DNA from: Spirochaetota bacterium
Lineage (GTDB): Bacteria; Spirochaetota; UBA4802; JAFGJZ01
DNA length: 22,434 nt
Direction: 5' to 3'
NCBI GenBank assembly: GCA_022704645.1
Contig: JAKJGA010000012.1
Span: 1-22,434 of the forward strand
Position numbers and translations under genes: made by a program. Below are positions 7,144-15,461 of the stretch, piece by piece; position 1 is the first letter of the stretch, and every line of letters begins with the position of its first letter. The notes beneath the pieces were generated by a model that had not been told where the DNA came from, did not search any database, and was given only the letters and a program-made list of their open reading frames with translations.

Positions 7144-7173
7144 TTGACAATATCCGGCTGAAATTGTTATTAT
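7144..7173 (+). promoter_or_regulatory. Sigma-70-type promoter for clpS-clpA-aat
   Basis: A consensus -35 TTGACA (7144-7149) is followed after 18 bases by TATTAT (7168-7173), the same -10 seen ahead of rho. The distance from the -10 to the clpS ATG is 57 bases. The divergent beta-lactamase-fold gene starts at 7070, so the 160-base region also has to hold its promoter, for which I see no convincing pair. Confidence 0.7.
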
Positions 7174-7230
7174 TAATCAGATTCAAATAATGTTTTAAGA
7201 ATAAAGTAATGATTTTAACCGGACGGAACA

Positions 7231-7545
7231 ATGAGCAATAACCAGCATTCTTCTGAAAGTTCAACAGGATTTCTCGAAGAAACAGAAATAAAAGAACCTT
7301 CTATGTACAAAGTAATTATGCTGAATGACAATTTCACTTCAATGGAGTTTGTCGTTGAGATTCTGATGAGGGTATTCCGCAAATCAGCAGAGGAAGCAAC
7401 CGCTATTATGCTTGATATTCACCGGGGCGGTTTCGGGGAATGCGGGATATATACCTATGACATAGCTCAAACGAAAGTAATGCAGGTTAAAAATGCCGCC
7501 AAGCAAAATGGTTTTCCATTACGCTGTAGAATAGAGGAAGCATGA
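7231..7545 (+). CDS. clpS: ATP-dependent Clp protease adaptor ClpS
   Basis: ClpS binds proteins bearing primary N-degrons (Leu, Phe, Tyr, Trp) and hands them to ClpA. The core runs from about residue 25: MYKVIMLNDNFTSMEFVVEI, which holds the LNDN substrate-pocket motif, then HRGGFGECGIYTYDIAQTKV, which ends the pocket and ClpA-binding surface. The first 24 residues form the flexible N-terminal extension that in ClpS proteins enters the ClpA pore. The length of 104 residues is typical. The ribosome-binding site is weak (GGAACA). The stop overlaps the clpA start in an ATGA, so translation of the two is probably coupled. Confidence 0.96.
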   Translation: MSNNQHSSESSTGFLEETEIKEPSMYKVIMLNDNFTSMEFVVEILMRVFRKSAEEATAIMLDIHRGGFGECGIYTYDIAQTKVMQVKNAAKQNGFPLRCRIEEA

Positions 7546-9779
7546 ATATCAATACCGAACTGAGCCTGATTCTTCAATCGGCATTCAAGGAAGCAGAATA
7601 CCGCAAGCACGAATATATTTCACCTGAACATGTGCTTTATGCCGCGCTTCATTTCGATTCTGCAAATACTTTATTAGAAACTGCCGGGTGCGATACTGAA
7701 ATAATGAGAACGGAGCTAAACAATTTTCTCAAAGAAAAATTTGAACCGGGTGAAAATTCATCCAATCCGGTTCAAACATTTTCCCTTCAGAATATTTTCG
7801 AAAGAGCCTATTCTCACGTTATATCTTCACAGAAAAAAGAAATTGATCTTGGCGATATTTTAGCTTCAATATTCGATGAAAATGAATCATATTCCGCATA
7901 CCTTTTCAGAAAGCAAGGCGTTGAAAAACTCGACATATTAAACGCTGTTACAGAAAACGGCTTTCCAGAAGACAATGAGGCAGAAAGCGCTGAAGAAAAA
8001 ATAAAAGAAGTTCCTACTTCAAAATCAGTTCTCTCGAAATTCACCGAAGAACTCACGGCAAAAGCCTCACGCGGAGAGATTGACCCCCTGATCGGAAGAG
8101 AGGACATTCTCGACAAAACGATTCATGTTCTTTGCAGGCGCTTCAAAAACAATCCCATTTTCGTCGGAGAAAGCGGCGTCGGGAAAACTGCTATCGCCGG
8201 AGGACTCGCCCTCAGAATTGCTTCATCTAATGTTCCATCAGTTCTTCAGTCGGCAAAGATTTTCTCTCTTGATGTCGGCGCACTTCTTGCCGGAACAAAA
8301 TTCAGAGGCGACTTTGAAGACCGCTTGAAAAAACTTTTAAACGAAATCGAAGCCGAGAAAAACTCAATTCTATTCATCGATGAAATTCACACCATCGTAG
8401 GAGCCGGATCTGTATCAGGCGGACATCTCGACATTTCCAACATCATAAAACCGGCTCTAGCCGGAGGAAAGATCCGAGTTATCGGTTCAACAACGTTTGA
8501 AGAATTCAGAAAGACAATTGAAAAAGACAGAGCGCTTCTCCGCAGATTCACCAAGATCGACATTGATGAAGTCAGCACTGAAGACGCGTACAAAATACTT
8601 CAGGGGATCAAGAAAGGATACGAGGATCACCACAATGTAGCATACACGGACAGAGCACTTCGTACAGCTGTTGAACTATCTGAAAAATATATTGCCGAAC
8701 GCAAGCTTCCCGACAAGGCAATTGACGTCATTGATGAAGCCGGAGCTTCAGCTGCTATAAAAAACAAAACAACCGAACGAGCTGTTATCAATCCCTCTGA
8801 TATTATAAAAACTATGAGCCGCTCGTACAATATCTCAGAAGAAGCCGTAAAAACGAACGAATCGGATAAGCTAAAAAACCTCAATGCTCATCTTTCAGGT
8901 TTGATTTTCGGTCAGGATAAAGCGATAGAAGAAATTTCAAGCGCAGTAATTTCATCACGCGCCGGATTTTCCGAAGAAAAGAAACCCGTTGCATCAATGC
9001 TCTTTGTTGGGCCGACCGGCGTTGGGAAGACTGAACTCGCCAAACAGCTTGCGGAATATCTTTCTCTCACGCTTCACCGTTTTGACATGAGCGAATATCA
9101 GGAAAAACATTCCGTCGCCAGACTTATCGGTTCGCCGCCGGGCTACGTCGGTTATGAAGAAGGCGGCCTTCTTACTGAAGCAGTACGCCGCACACCTCAC
9201 GCGGTTCTTCTTCTTGATGAAATCGAAAAAGCTCATGAGGATATTTTCAACACACTGCTTCAGATTCTCGACTACGCATCGCTCACAGACAACAGCGGAC
9301 GCAAAGCCGATTTCAGAAATACAATCATCATCATGACTTCAAACGCCGGCGCGCGCGATCTTGAAAAAAAGACAATCGGATTTTCAGGAAAAAACAACAC
9401 CGGCGCGGTTGATGATGCTCTCAAAAAAATATTCTCCCCTGAATTCAGAAACCGTATAGACTCGGTTATCAGGTTCAACGCCCTTGACAAAGAAATGGCA
9501 TTGCGCATCGCGAAAAAAAATCTTGATCAGTTTACTGCACGTCTTAAAAAGAAAAAAATTACAATAGAATTTACAGAGCAATGCGTTGAAGAAATATGCG
9601 CGCGCGGTTACTCCGAAGAAATGGGCGCGAGAGAAATTTCACGTGTAATAAAAAATGAAATTATTAAGACTGCCGCGGAACTTACAGTTTTCGGGAAGCT
9701 TTCAAAAGGCGGAAAACTGACTGTTGATTTTAGAAACGAAAACTTTATTTTTACAGAATCAAATGATAAAAAATCTTGA
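7542..9779 (+). CDS. clpA: ATP-dependent Clp protease ATP-binding subunit ClpA
   Basis: ClpA is the hexameric two-ring AAA+ unfoldase that feeds substrates to ClpP. The Clp N-domain spans about 1-140, where ClpS docks. The first AAA+ module has Walker A GESGVGKT (209-216), Walker B ILFIDE (276-281) and pore loop GTKFRG, with Phe254 where Tyr is usual. There is no ClpB-type middle domain. The second module has Walker A GPTGVGKT (490-497), pore loop GYVGYEEGG and Walker B LLLDE (556-560). KKTIGFSGKNN carries the IGF tripeptide (612-614) that docks into ClpP, so it should work with a peptidase encoded elsewhere. At 745 residues it is of normal length. It overlaps clpS by four bases and aat by 17. 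Confidence 0.97.
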   Translation: MNINTELSLILQSAFKEAEYRKHEYISPEHVLYAALHFDSANTLLETAGCDTEIMRTELNNFLKEKFEPGENSSNPVQTFSLQNIFERAYSHVISSQKKEIDLGDILASIFDENESYSAYLFRKQGVEKLDILNAVTENGFPEDNEAESAEEKIKEVPTSKSVLSKFTEELTAKASRGEIDPLIGREDILDKTIHVLCRRFKNNPIFVGESGVGKTAIAGGLALRIASSNVPSVLQSAKIFSLDVGALLAGTKFRGDFEDRLKKLLNEIEAEKNSILFIDEIHTIVGAGSVSGGHLDISNIIKPALAGGKIRVIGSTTFEEFRKTIEKDRALLRRFTKIDIDEVSTEDAYKILQGIKKGYEDHHNVAYTDRALRTAVELSEKYIAERKLPDKAIDVIDEAGASAAIKNKTTERAVINPSDIIKTMSRSYNISEEAVKTNESDKLKNLNAHLSGLIFGQDKAIEEISSAVISSRAGFSEEKKPVASMLFVGPTGVGKTELAKQLAEYLSLTLHRFDMSEYQEKHSVARLIGSPPGYVGYEEGGLLTEAVRRTPHAVLLLDEIEKAHEDIFNTLLQILDYASLTDNSGRKADFRNTIIIMTSNAGARDLEKKTIGFSGKNNTGAVDDALKKIFSPEFRNRIDSVIRFNALDKEMALRIAKKNLDQFTARLKKKKITIEFTEQCVEEICARGYSEEMGAREISRVIKNEIIKTAAELTVFGKLSKGGKLTVDFRNENFIFTESNDKKS

Positions 9780-10422
9780 TATAGATCCGGCTTTCCCAAA
9801 TCCGCTCAAGGCTCCGAAACATGGTCTCCTTGCGTTCGCGGGAGACCTTTCCGCCGAACGTCTTATCGAAGCATATTCATCGGGAATTTTTCCGTGGTTC
9901 GACGAAAACGATCCGATACTATGGCATTCGCCAGATCCCAGGTTTGTTCTTTTTCCGGACAAAATCAAAGTATCGAAAACGATGCGGCAGATTATTAACC
10001 GCAAAGTATTTGAAGTCAGATATGATACGGCATTTGAAGAAGTTATTTCAGCATGCGCGGATATGAGGATCGAAGGGACATGGATAACGGACGACATGAT
10101 TGATGCCTACGTAAACCTTCACAGGCTGGGTTTCGCGCATTCAGTTGAATCGTGGAAGGACGGCAAACTCGCAGGGGGACTTTACGGCGTTTCAATCGGC
10201 AAAGCTTTTTTCGGCGAATCGATGTTTTCAAGAGAAAGCAACTCTTCTAAATTCGCGCTGATTAGCCTGACCCGCAAGCTTGAAAACGAAGATTTTCTTT
10301 TCATTGATTCACAGGTTCACACGGATCATATGGAAAGCATGGGCGGGGAATTTATTCCCCGCGCTGATTATATTTCCATGCTAAGAAAAGCCGTTAAAAC
10401 GGATCATAAATGGATTTCCTGA
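9763..10422 (+). CDS. aat: Leucyl/phenylalanyl-tRNA--protein transferase
   Basis: Aat transfers Leu or Phe from aminoacyl-tRNA to proteins with N-terminal Arg or Lys, creating the N-degrons read by ClpS. The signature motifs are all present: FPNPLKAPKHGLLAFAGDLS, AYSSGIFPWF, PILWHSPDPRFVLFP, the SVESWKDGKLAGGLYGVSIG block, GKAFFGESMFSRESNSSK, and FIDSQVHTDHMESMGGEFIPR. The frame stays open to a TTG at 9724, but the ATG at 9763 (MIKNLDIDPAFPNP) fits the family N-terminus and gives 219 residues. It overlaps the clpA end by 17 bases with no clear Shine-Dalgarno sequence, suggesting coupling to clpA. The stop is one base from the stop of the convergent gene. Confidence 0.96.
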   Translation: MIKNLDIDPAFPNPLKAPKHGLLAFAGDLSAERLIEAYSSGIFPWFDENDPILWHSPDPRFVLFPDKIKVSKTMRQIINRKVFEVRYDTAFEEVISACADMRIEGTWITDDMIDAYVNLHRLGFAHSVESWKDGKLAGGLYGVSIGKAFFGESMFSRESNSSKFALISLTRKLENEDFLFIDSQVHTDHMESMGGEFIPRADYISMLRKAVKTDHKWIS

Positions 10423-10423
10423 A

Positions 10424-12226
10424 TTATTCAAGTCCGCTTACATTTTGTTCTTTATCAAACGAAACAACAACTTCATAGGTAATGGTTTTCTTTTCGCCCG
10501 GCTTTAAATCCAGAATATATTTTCTCTGCCCCTGAGAATAAACAGTTTCGTCAACCGGTTCTTTCGCGGAAGGTTCGAGCGAAGCATTTTTAATTTCAAC
10601 TGATATCTTCTGATTCAGCGAAACAGGAATTCTGTCGCGGAGAATAATTTTATTCTGCGATTTCATGTTGTTTTCAACAGTTATTTTATACGAATATACT
10701 ATTCGTCTTTTTCCGCCGAAAACTCCTTTAGTATCCTCAAATTTTTTAACCAAAGTTTTTTCTGCAGCTATCCGCGGTTCGGCTCCGAGAACTACGGTTT
10801 CTTTTTTGCCGGAAGGGATATACGGAAGATTCATCTTCCCCATATATTCATTTTCAAGAAATATCTGAGCTTCTCCAGGAAGCCAAGGTATCTCAGTCGA
10901 ATTAGTTATCTCTGCTGTTATAAAAGCTTCACGGCTCTGCCAAAGATAAAGCTCAAAATTCAATCCGAGCGACTTTCCTGCAGAAAAAGAATAATCTTTA
11001 ATCAGCTTTTTCTGATGTTTATCTGATGACAATATGCTCTGAGTCAGCGGAAGTTCTATTTCCATGAATGCGCCGGTTTCACGGATAGCGGTTTCCGGAA
11101 CTTTCTCTTCTTGGACCGAATCTGCATAATCCTGTTTGGCTAGCGCCATCGGACGTTCTGCTTTCTTTGCAGATTTAGCGCTTACATACTCATCCTCTTT
11201 ATCATAATTTCTTTCTTCTATAATATCAAGATACCATGGATTAAAATAAGGTGAAACGATATTATTCGACGGAGCACCTGTTGAAAGAAAGAGTTTAACG
11301 TCTTTCCAGTCTTCGCCGGTTTTCTGATACACATTGCCGTAAACAGTCAGATCGACCTTGCCGTTATCACGGCTTCCTCGGATGTCATAAATCATATTCC
11401 AGCTTGTATTCGGAATCATGTAGCTGAATTCTATCTTGGCTTTTGCTGCTCGGGCAGAAAAAACAGTCAGCACTATTCTTTTTTCTATATCGGTTCCCTG
11501 AGTAGGATTTTTTAAAATCGATTTTGTTCTTGAATAATACACATTCGAATCAGCGTACTGCTGAACCATCATGTTCTGCACATTTTTATTGCGGGCATTA
11601 TTGAGAAGCTGGTAATTTGAATAATAACTGTCTCCCGCGATCTGAATCAGTTCAAACTCCCATTTCTGAATTTCCTTGCCCAATTCCTCGCGCGCTGATT
11701 CAATCTGACGTCTGCGTGCGGCTATTTCTTTTTTCTTTGATACGCAATATGTCAGGGTATCATCCCATACTTTAACCTGAGGAATGCGCGTCTGAAGCTC
11801 CTTGGAGGCATTAATGTTCGTAAAATTCAAAACCGAACCGACGAAATCCTCCTGAGTTTTTAGAGATGCCAGATCATCAACATACTGCTGATCCTGTTTT
11901 GCGAGTTCCTTAAGCTTGTCTTCAATATCCTGAACTTTTTTCTGGAATCTTTCTACAAGCATCTTCTGTTCGACTGATACTGTTACAATTTTGCCTTCAA
12001 AATTTTTCGGCAGGGAAGATTTAACCGACCAGTCAAAAAGACCTTTCGGAAGAGATGTAAGAACGACGGTATTCTCTCCCTTCTTCAGTTCAACCTCGGT
12101 TTCTCTTACTATGAGCGACTGATTCTGATATGACTTCACGGAAATAATTTTGCTCGCAGTCTCATCATCAGCCGCCAAAATATTAAGCGCGATTAAAAGC
12201 GCCGGAAATATTAAATATTTTTTCAT
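10424..12226 (-). CDS. Secreted DUF4139 (MuiA-like) protein
   Basis: The 600-residue product resembles the DUF4139/mucoidy-inhibitor-A-like family, whose biochemical role is not established. It starts with a cleavable-looking signal peptide (MKKYLIFPALLIALNILAAD), so it is exported, probably to the periplasm or outer surface. A DUF4140-like beta domain (about 25-85) is followed by a long charged coiled coil (about 85-205), interrupted by a non-coil segment near 130-160. The DUF4139 beta-rich region (about 240-595) includes SWNMIYDIRG and the GEDWKDVKLFLSTGAPS block typical of the family. GGAG lies five bases before the ATG. It is monocistronic in this view, convergent with aat with a one-base gap, and divergent from hisC. 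Confidence 0.82.
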   Translation of the reverse strand: MKKYLIFPALLIALNILAADDETASKIISVKSYQNQSLIVRETEVELKKGENTVVLTSLPKGLFDWSVKSSLPKNFEGKIVTVSVEQKMLVERFQKKVQDIEDKLKELAKQDQQYVDDLASLKTQEDFVGSVLNFTNINASKELQTRIPQVKVWDDTLTYCVSKKKEIAARRRQIESAREELGKEIQKWEFELIQIAGDSYYSNYQLLNNARNKNVQNMMVQQYADSNVYYSRTKSILKNPTQGTDIEKRIVLTVFSARAAKAKIEFSYMIPNTSWNMIYDIRGSRDNGKVDLTVYGNVYQKTGEDWKDVKLFLSTGAPSNNIVSPYFNPWYLDIIEERNYDKEDEYVSAKSAKKAERPMALAKQDYADSVQEEKVPETAIRETGAFMEIELPLTQSILSSDKHQKKLIKDYSFSAGKSLGLNFELYLWQSREAFITAEITNSTEIPWLPGEAQIFLENEYMGKMNLPYIPSGKKETVVLGAEPRIAAEKTLVKKFEDTKGVFGGKRRIVYSYKITVENNMKSQNKIILRDRIPVSLNQKISVEIKNASLEPSAKEPVDETVYSQGQRKYILDLKPGEKKTITYEVVVSFDKEQNVSGLE

Positions 12227-12291
12227 AAATTCTCCAATACTGTATTAGAAATCAACACTACGGTAATGTTACGAATATTTCAAGCTGTTTA

Positions 12292-12297
12292 TATAAT
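12292..12297 (+). promoter_or_regulatory. Likely -10 element of the hisC-ybgC promoter
   Basis: A perfect TATAAT lies 67 bases upstream of the hisC ATG in the divergent intergenic region. The hexamer 17 bases upstream (TTACGA, 12269-12274) matches the -35 consensus at only three positions, so the promoter would be weak or activated. A TTGACA at 12308-12313 has no -10 at suitable spacing. Confidence 0.45.
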
Positions 12298-12358
12298 CAT
12301 AACTTATTTGACAAACACGGAGCAAAAATGAAAATCGGCATGATTAAAGGTGAGCAAT

Positions 12359-13414
12359 ATGAAATACTGGAATTCGACGCTTCAAGCTATGACGGAATAC
12401 CTTCCCGGAGAACAGCCCGACAACATCGAGCAGTTCATCAAACTCAATACCAACGAATCGCCTTTCCCTCCGACGCCTCCGGTACTTGAAGCCATAAAAA
12501 ACGCCTGCGACGGATCTCTGCGTAAATATCCGAACCCGAATGCCGATCCTCTCAGAAAAGAAATGGCATCACTGCTCGGCGGATCATTTTCAGAAAATAA
12601 TATTTTTGTTTCAAACGGATCTGATGAAATCTTTACGCTGTTATTCAGAGGTTTTATCGAAAAAACGGGTCTCGCGGCTTTCGCTTATCCTTCATATTCT
12701 CTATATTACACAATGGCTGAAGCCAACGGCATCAATTATGAAAAAGTACCACTCACAGATAACTTCGATTACGACCTTGATTTGTTTCTAAAGAAAAAAT
12801 ATGATCTCATAATTCTTACTTCTCCGAACAATCCCACAGGAACATCCCTTACCGTGAAACAGATCGGGGATTTTCTTCAGAAATTCAAGGGGCTTCTTGT
12901 CATCGATGAAGCTTATGTTGATTTTTACGGAGGAAGCGCTGTCGATATGGTTCTCAAATACGATAACCTTATAGTCACACGTTCTTTCTCCAAGTCATAT
13001 TCTCTAGCAGGGCTTCGTGTCGGTCTGGCAATCGCAAACCCGGATATAATACAGGGATTTTTGAAACTTAAAGATTCATATAATATCGATAGACTTGCTC
13101 TTGCCGGCGCACTCGCGGCCCTCAAAGACCAGAAGGGATTCAAGTATAACATGCAGATGCTCCGCAACAACAAGGAGTATCTCGAAGAACGGCTCGAAGC
13201 ACTTGGTTTTGAAATTGTTCCTTCAAAAGGAAATTTCGTTTTCACCAAACACGCTTCTTTTCCGTCCGAAAAACTATATCTCGAACTTAAAGAAAGAATG
13301 ATACTGATACGTTACTTTAAGGGCGACATTCAGAATCAGTACGTGCGTATCTCAGTAGGCTCAATGCAGGAAATAAAAAAACTCATCGAAGTTATTGGAG
13401 AAATCATTGGCTGA
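12359..13414 (+). CDS. hisC: Histidinol-phosphate aminotransferase
   Basis: HisC is a PLP-dependent fold-type I enzyme that transaminates imidazole acetol phosphate with glutamate to make L-histidinol phosphate. Key features are KLNTNESPFPPTP near the start, SPNNPTG with the cofactor asparagine (157), DEAYVDF (184-190), and RSFSKSYSLAGLRVG with the Schiff-base lysine at 212. The frame is open from a GTG at 12350, but that codon lies inside the AAGGTGA ribosome-binding site that serves the ATG at 12359. No other his genes are present, and related Hpa-type aminotransferases that act on aromatic substrates share these motifs, so broader specificity is possible. It overlaps the thioesterase gene by eight bases. 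An out-of-frame ATG with a strong GGAG lies just upstream at 12328. Confidence 0.92.
   Translation: MKYWNSTLQAMTEYLPGEQPDNIEQFIKLNTNESPFPPTPPVLEAIKNACDGSLRKYPNPNADPLRKEMASLLGGSFSENNIFVSNGSDEIFTLLFRGFIEKTGLAAFAYPSYSLYYTMAEANGINYEKVPLTDNFDYDLDLFLKKKYDLIILTSPNNPTGTSLTVKQIGDFLQKFKGLLVIDEAYVDFYGGSAVDMVLKYDNLIVTRSFSKSYSLAGLRVGLAIANPDIIQGFLKLKDSYNIDRLALAGALAALKDQKGFKYNMQMLRNNKEYLEERLEALGFEIVPSKGNFVFTKHASFPSEKLYLELKERMILIRYFKGDIQNQYVRISVGSMQEIKKLIEVIGEIIG
13397..13400 (+). promoter_or_regulatory. Ribosome-binding site fixing a TTG start for the thioesterase
   Basis: GGAG at 13397-13400 inside the hisC 3' end is six bases from a TTG at 13407, in frame with the thioesterase. An earlier in-frame TTG at 13395 overlaps the site itself and cannot use it. 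Confidence 0.6.
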
Positions 13415-13811
13415 ATTCATTCACAGTATCACAGTAGAATTTGAAGACGTAGACTGCTACGGAATCATTCACCATCCCAAAGCGCTTTATTTCTGCGAGC
13501 GCGCCCGTGCGGCATTCCTAAGGGAAAATTCAATCCGCGTCACCGGAGAATCACCATTCGGGCTGGTTCTCAGAGATGTGTCGATCAAATACCGTAATCA
13601 GCTCGTGATGTTCGATAAAGCCGAAGTATCCGTCCGCGCAAAAAAAATATCAAAAATGAGTTTCGTATGGGATTACATCATAAAGAAAGACGGGAAGAAT
13701 GCGGTGTTCTGCGAAATTGAAATGGTTGCAATAGATATCAAAACAAAAAAACTGATTGCCCTTCCTGAAAATCTAGTAAACGCACTAAAGAAAATAGAAA
13801 TTTCAGAATAA
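13407..13811 (+). CDS. Hotdog-fold acyl-CoA thioesterase, YbgC/4-hydroxybenzoyl-CoA thioesterase type
   Basis: The 134-residue product fits the YbgC/FadM branch of hotdog thioesterases, which hydrolyse acyl- or aroyl-CoA or acyl-ACP thioesters in the cytoplasm. The signature VDCYGIIHHPKALYFCERAR near the start carries the likely catalytic aspartate (Asp16 from the TTG). It is followed by LRDVSIKYRNQLVMFDKAEV and the strand region with SFVWDYIIKKDGK. The usual pattern is D-x-x-G-x-V/I-x-H; here DCYGIIHH is close. The TTG start is chosen from the GGAG spacing. It overlaps hisC by eight bases and its 3' end overlaps the convergent holA by nine. The substrate cannot be read from the sequence, and a link to histidine synthesis is not implied. 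Confidence 0.85.
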   Translation: MAEFIHSITVEFEDVDCYGIIHHPKALYFCERARAAFLRENSIRVTGESPFGLVLRDVSIKYRNQLVMFDKAEVSVRAKKISKMSFVWDYIIKKDGKNAVFCEIEMVAIDIKTKKLIALPENLVNALKKIEISE

Positions 13812-14786
13812 AGCGGCTTCGACTATTTCAACAAGCGGATTAAGAACAATTGTCTCATGATCGGAAACGATCTGCCAGCCTTTCACGGCGGAGTCAGCAT
13901 TGCCGAGCGAGATAAAAACTTTTTTTATTTTTGCCTCGTCAAAACGCCTGGCTCTCATCAGAAATTCATCCTTTCCGGATGCCGACACGCCGATAGAATC
14001 GGCAATATCCGAATCACTCATTCCGCTTTTTTTCAATGACACGTATTTCTCAATACGTTCCGCTTCTTTCCAAATAAAAGCAAAAATCTGAAGCTCGTGC
14101 ATTCCGCTTCCGAGAACCTTGCTCAGCAGATAAAGTGCATCTTTTTTCCCGAGAAAAAGCGAATTTATAAAATCAAATATTTTCACTTCTTTTTCATCCG
14201 CCACAACTGCAACAACAGTTTCAACGGCTATATTTTTTGAATCATTATAAGCTAAAATTTTATCCACAGCAGCATCAAACTTCGCAAAATCGCGCCCGGT
14301 GAGACTCGTTATCGCGGCAAGAACATCCTTCGACGCAAATCTTCCTGCTTCACGGAAACGTTCTGCGCCGTAAGCATGAAGATCGCTTTCAAACATTCTC
14401 CAGAACATTACCTCAACAAAATCTTTACGTTTTTTCATATAAGCAGGAACAGTGCTGGAAGAAGACATGAGAATTATTGTTCCCGAAGAATCTGAGTCGA
14501 GTATTTCATTTATCAAAGTTATATCAGTTTTTTTAATAAGTTTTTCAGCGCCGTAAATTACCGAAACCTTCGCTTCAGAAAACATATCCTGCTGAAGAAG
14601 AACTTCAGCAGCCGCAACAATCTCTCCGCTTTCAGCGTGAAACCGCCCTATCTTCTGACCCTTCGGAAAAGATGATAAAATCATTGAAAGGGCGCGTTCT
14701 TTCTCTCCTTCTTCCTCGCCTATAAAAAGATATATTTTTACGGCCGCTTCTTTTCCGAATGATTTAAAAAACTGTCTGGAATTCAT
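13803..14786 (-). CDS. holA: DNA polymerase III subunit delta
   Basis: HolA is the clamp-loader subunit that opens the beta sliding clamp. The 327-residue protein matches the family in length and layout: an N-terminal AAA+-like domain opening with VKIYLFIGEEEGEKERALS, no functional Walker A (normal for delta), the stretch EVLLQQDMFSEAKVSVIYGA that corresponds to the clamp-contacting region, and a helical C-terminal collar domain containing EVKIFDFINSLFLGKKDALY and ELQIFAFIWKEAERI. Sequence conservation in this family is low, so the call rests on overall pattern. The gene appears monocistronic from its own promoter, is divergent from a GNAT gene and ends nine bases inside the convergent thioesterase gene. 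The start has only a weak upstream AGGCG. Confidence 0.87.
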   Translation of the reverse strand: MNSRQFFKSFGKEAAVKIYLFIGEEEGEKERALSMILSSFPKGQKIGRFHAESGEIVAAAEVLLQQDMFSEAKVSVIYGAEKLIKKTDITLINEILDSDSSGTIILMSSSSTVPAYMKKRKDFVEVMFWRMFESDLHAYGAERFREAGRFASKDVLAAITSLTGRDFAKFDAAVDKILAYNDSKNIAVETVVAVVADEKEVKIFDFINSLFLGKKDALYLLSKVLGSGMHELQIFAFIWKEAERIEKYVSLKKSGMSDSDIADSIGVSASGKDEFLMRARRFDEAKIKKVFISLGNADSAVKGWQIVSDHETIVLNPLVEIVEAALF

Positions 14787-14839
14787 TATATTACGCGCCT
14801 AAAAAGATTGACTCATATCCGCTAACGGGATGAATTGAT

Positions 14840-14869
14840 TTAATATCAGTCAGCCATAGATTAAGTCAA
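14840..14869 (-). promoter_or_regulatory. Probable promoter for holA
   Basis: On the minus strand, TTGACT (14864-14869) and TATTAA (14840-14845) are separated by 18 bases and lie about 54 bases upstream of the holA ATG. One element has one mismatch and the other two, so the call is moderate. Confidence 0.45.
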
Positions 14870-14886
14870 GTAAAAGAGGATTATTA

Positions 14887-15330
14887 ATGCTGCAGATAAT
14901 TAAATGCAACGCGGGTCATTGTGATGAGCTTTCAGTACTCTTCAACGACTACCGTATATTCTATGGTCAGAATTCCGACATGGAATCCGCATGCGGTTTC
15001 ATCAGTGAAAGACTTACAAAAAATGACTCGGCAATTTTCACCGCTTTTGAAGAAAACATAATGTGCGGATTCGTTCAGCTTTATCCGTCATTCTCATCAG
15101 TCGCGATGAAACGCACTTATTACCTCAATGATCTCTTTGTTAACGTTTCATTCCGCAGAAAAGGAATTGCCGAAGCTCTTATAAATAAATCAATCGGGTT
15201 TGCAAAGGAAAACTCAGCTGCGCGAATTACATTATGCACGCAAATGGAGAATGACGCGGCAAAAAATCTTTACAGCAAATGCGGTTTCACAAAAAACACC
15301 GCATACGATTATTTCAATTTCACCATTTAA
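14887..15330 (+). CDS. GNAT family N-acetyltransferase
   Basis: The 147-residue protein has the GNAT layout: an N-terminal helix pair, the strand CGFVQLYP, the beta4 strand TYYLNDLFVNVSFR followed by the acetyl-CoA pyrophosphate-binding loop RRKGIA (90-95) and helix EALINKSIGFAKE, then the C-terminal TQMENDAAKNLYSKCGF, with the tyrosine and KCGF turn typical of the family. A good GAGG lies about seven bases before the ATG. The substrate (small molecule or protein N-terminus) cannot be inferred. It is transcribed divergently from holA and is followed by 131 bases before the hydrogenase-like gene. Confidence 0.88.
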   Translation: MLQIIKCNAGHCDELSVLFNDYRIFYGQNSDMESACGFISERLTKNDSAIFTAFEENIMCGFVQLYPSFSSVAMKRTYYLNDLFVNVSFRRKGIAEALINKSIGFAKENSAARITLCTQMENDAAKNLYSKCGFTKNTAYDYFNFTI

Positions 15331-15348
15331 ACATAAACGATTCTTTTC

Positions 15349-15377
15349 TTGCTATATAAAAAGAATTCTGCTATCAT
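15349..15377 (+). promoter_or_regulatory. Candidate promoter for the hydrogenase-MCP gene
   Basis: TTGCTA (15349-15354) and TATCAT (15372-15377) are 17 bases apart, matching four and five of six consensus positions. An 8-bp AT-rich inverted repeat (ATTCTTTT at 15340-15347, AAAAGAAT at 15359-15366) lies across the -35 and part of the spacer; without a following T tract it is a better operator candidate than a terminator. Confidence 0.4.
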
Positions 15378-15400
15378 AATCAATATCATTTTTTGGCTGT

Positions 15401-15444
15401 AACGCCGCCAGTTTTCACTTACAGACCAGCACGCATACGGCGTT
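15401..15444 (+). promoter_or_regulatory. Leader hairpin ahead of the hydrogenase-MCP gene
   Basis: AACGCCG (15401-15407) pairs perfectly with CGGCGTT (15438-15444) around a 30-base loop, in the predicted 5' leader and seven bases before the GAGGGG ribosome-binding site (15451-15456). It could influence translation or be a structured leader. I cannot match it to a known riboswitch class. The reading frame happens to be open through it, but the start call puts it in untranslated RNA. Confidence 0.35.
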
Positions 15445-15461
15445 TCCAAAGAGGGGTTATG

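Noticed and set aside
12308..12313. TTGACA upstream of hisC as the -35 element
   Set aside because: No acceptable -10 lies 15-19 bases downstream; that position falls in the overlapping ORF near the ribosome-binding site.
15340..15366. Hairpin after the GNAT gene considered as a terminator
   Set aside because: The stem is almost all A-T, the loop is 11 bases and there is no T tract after it; an operator or chance repeat fits better.
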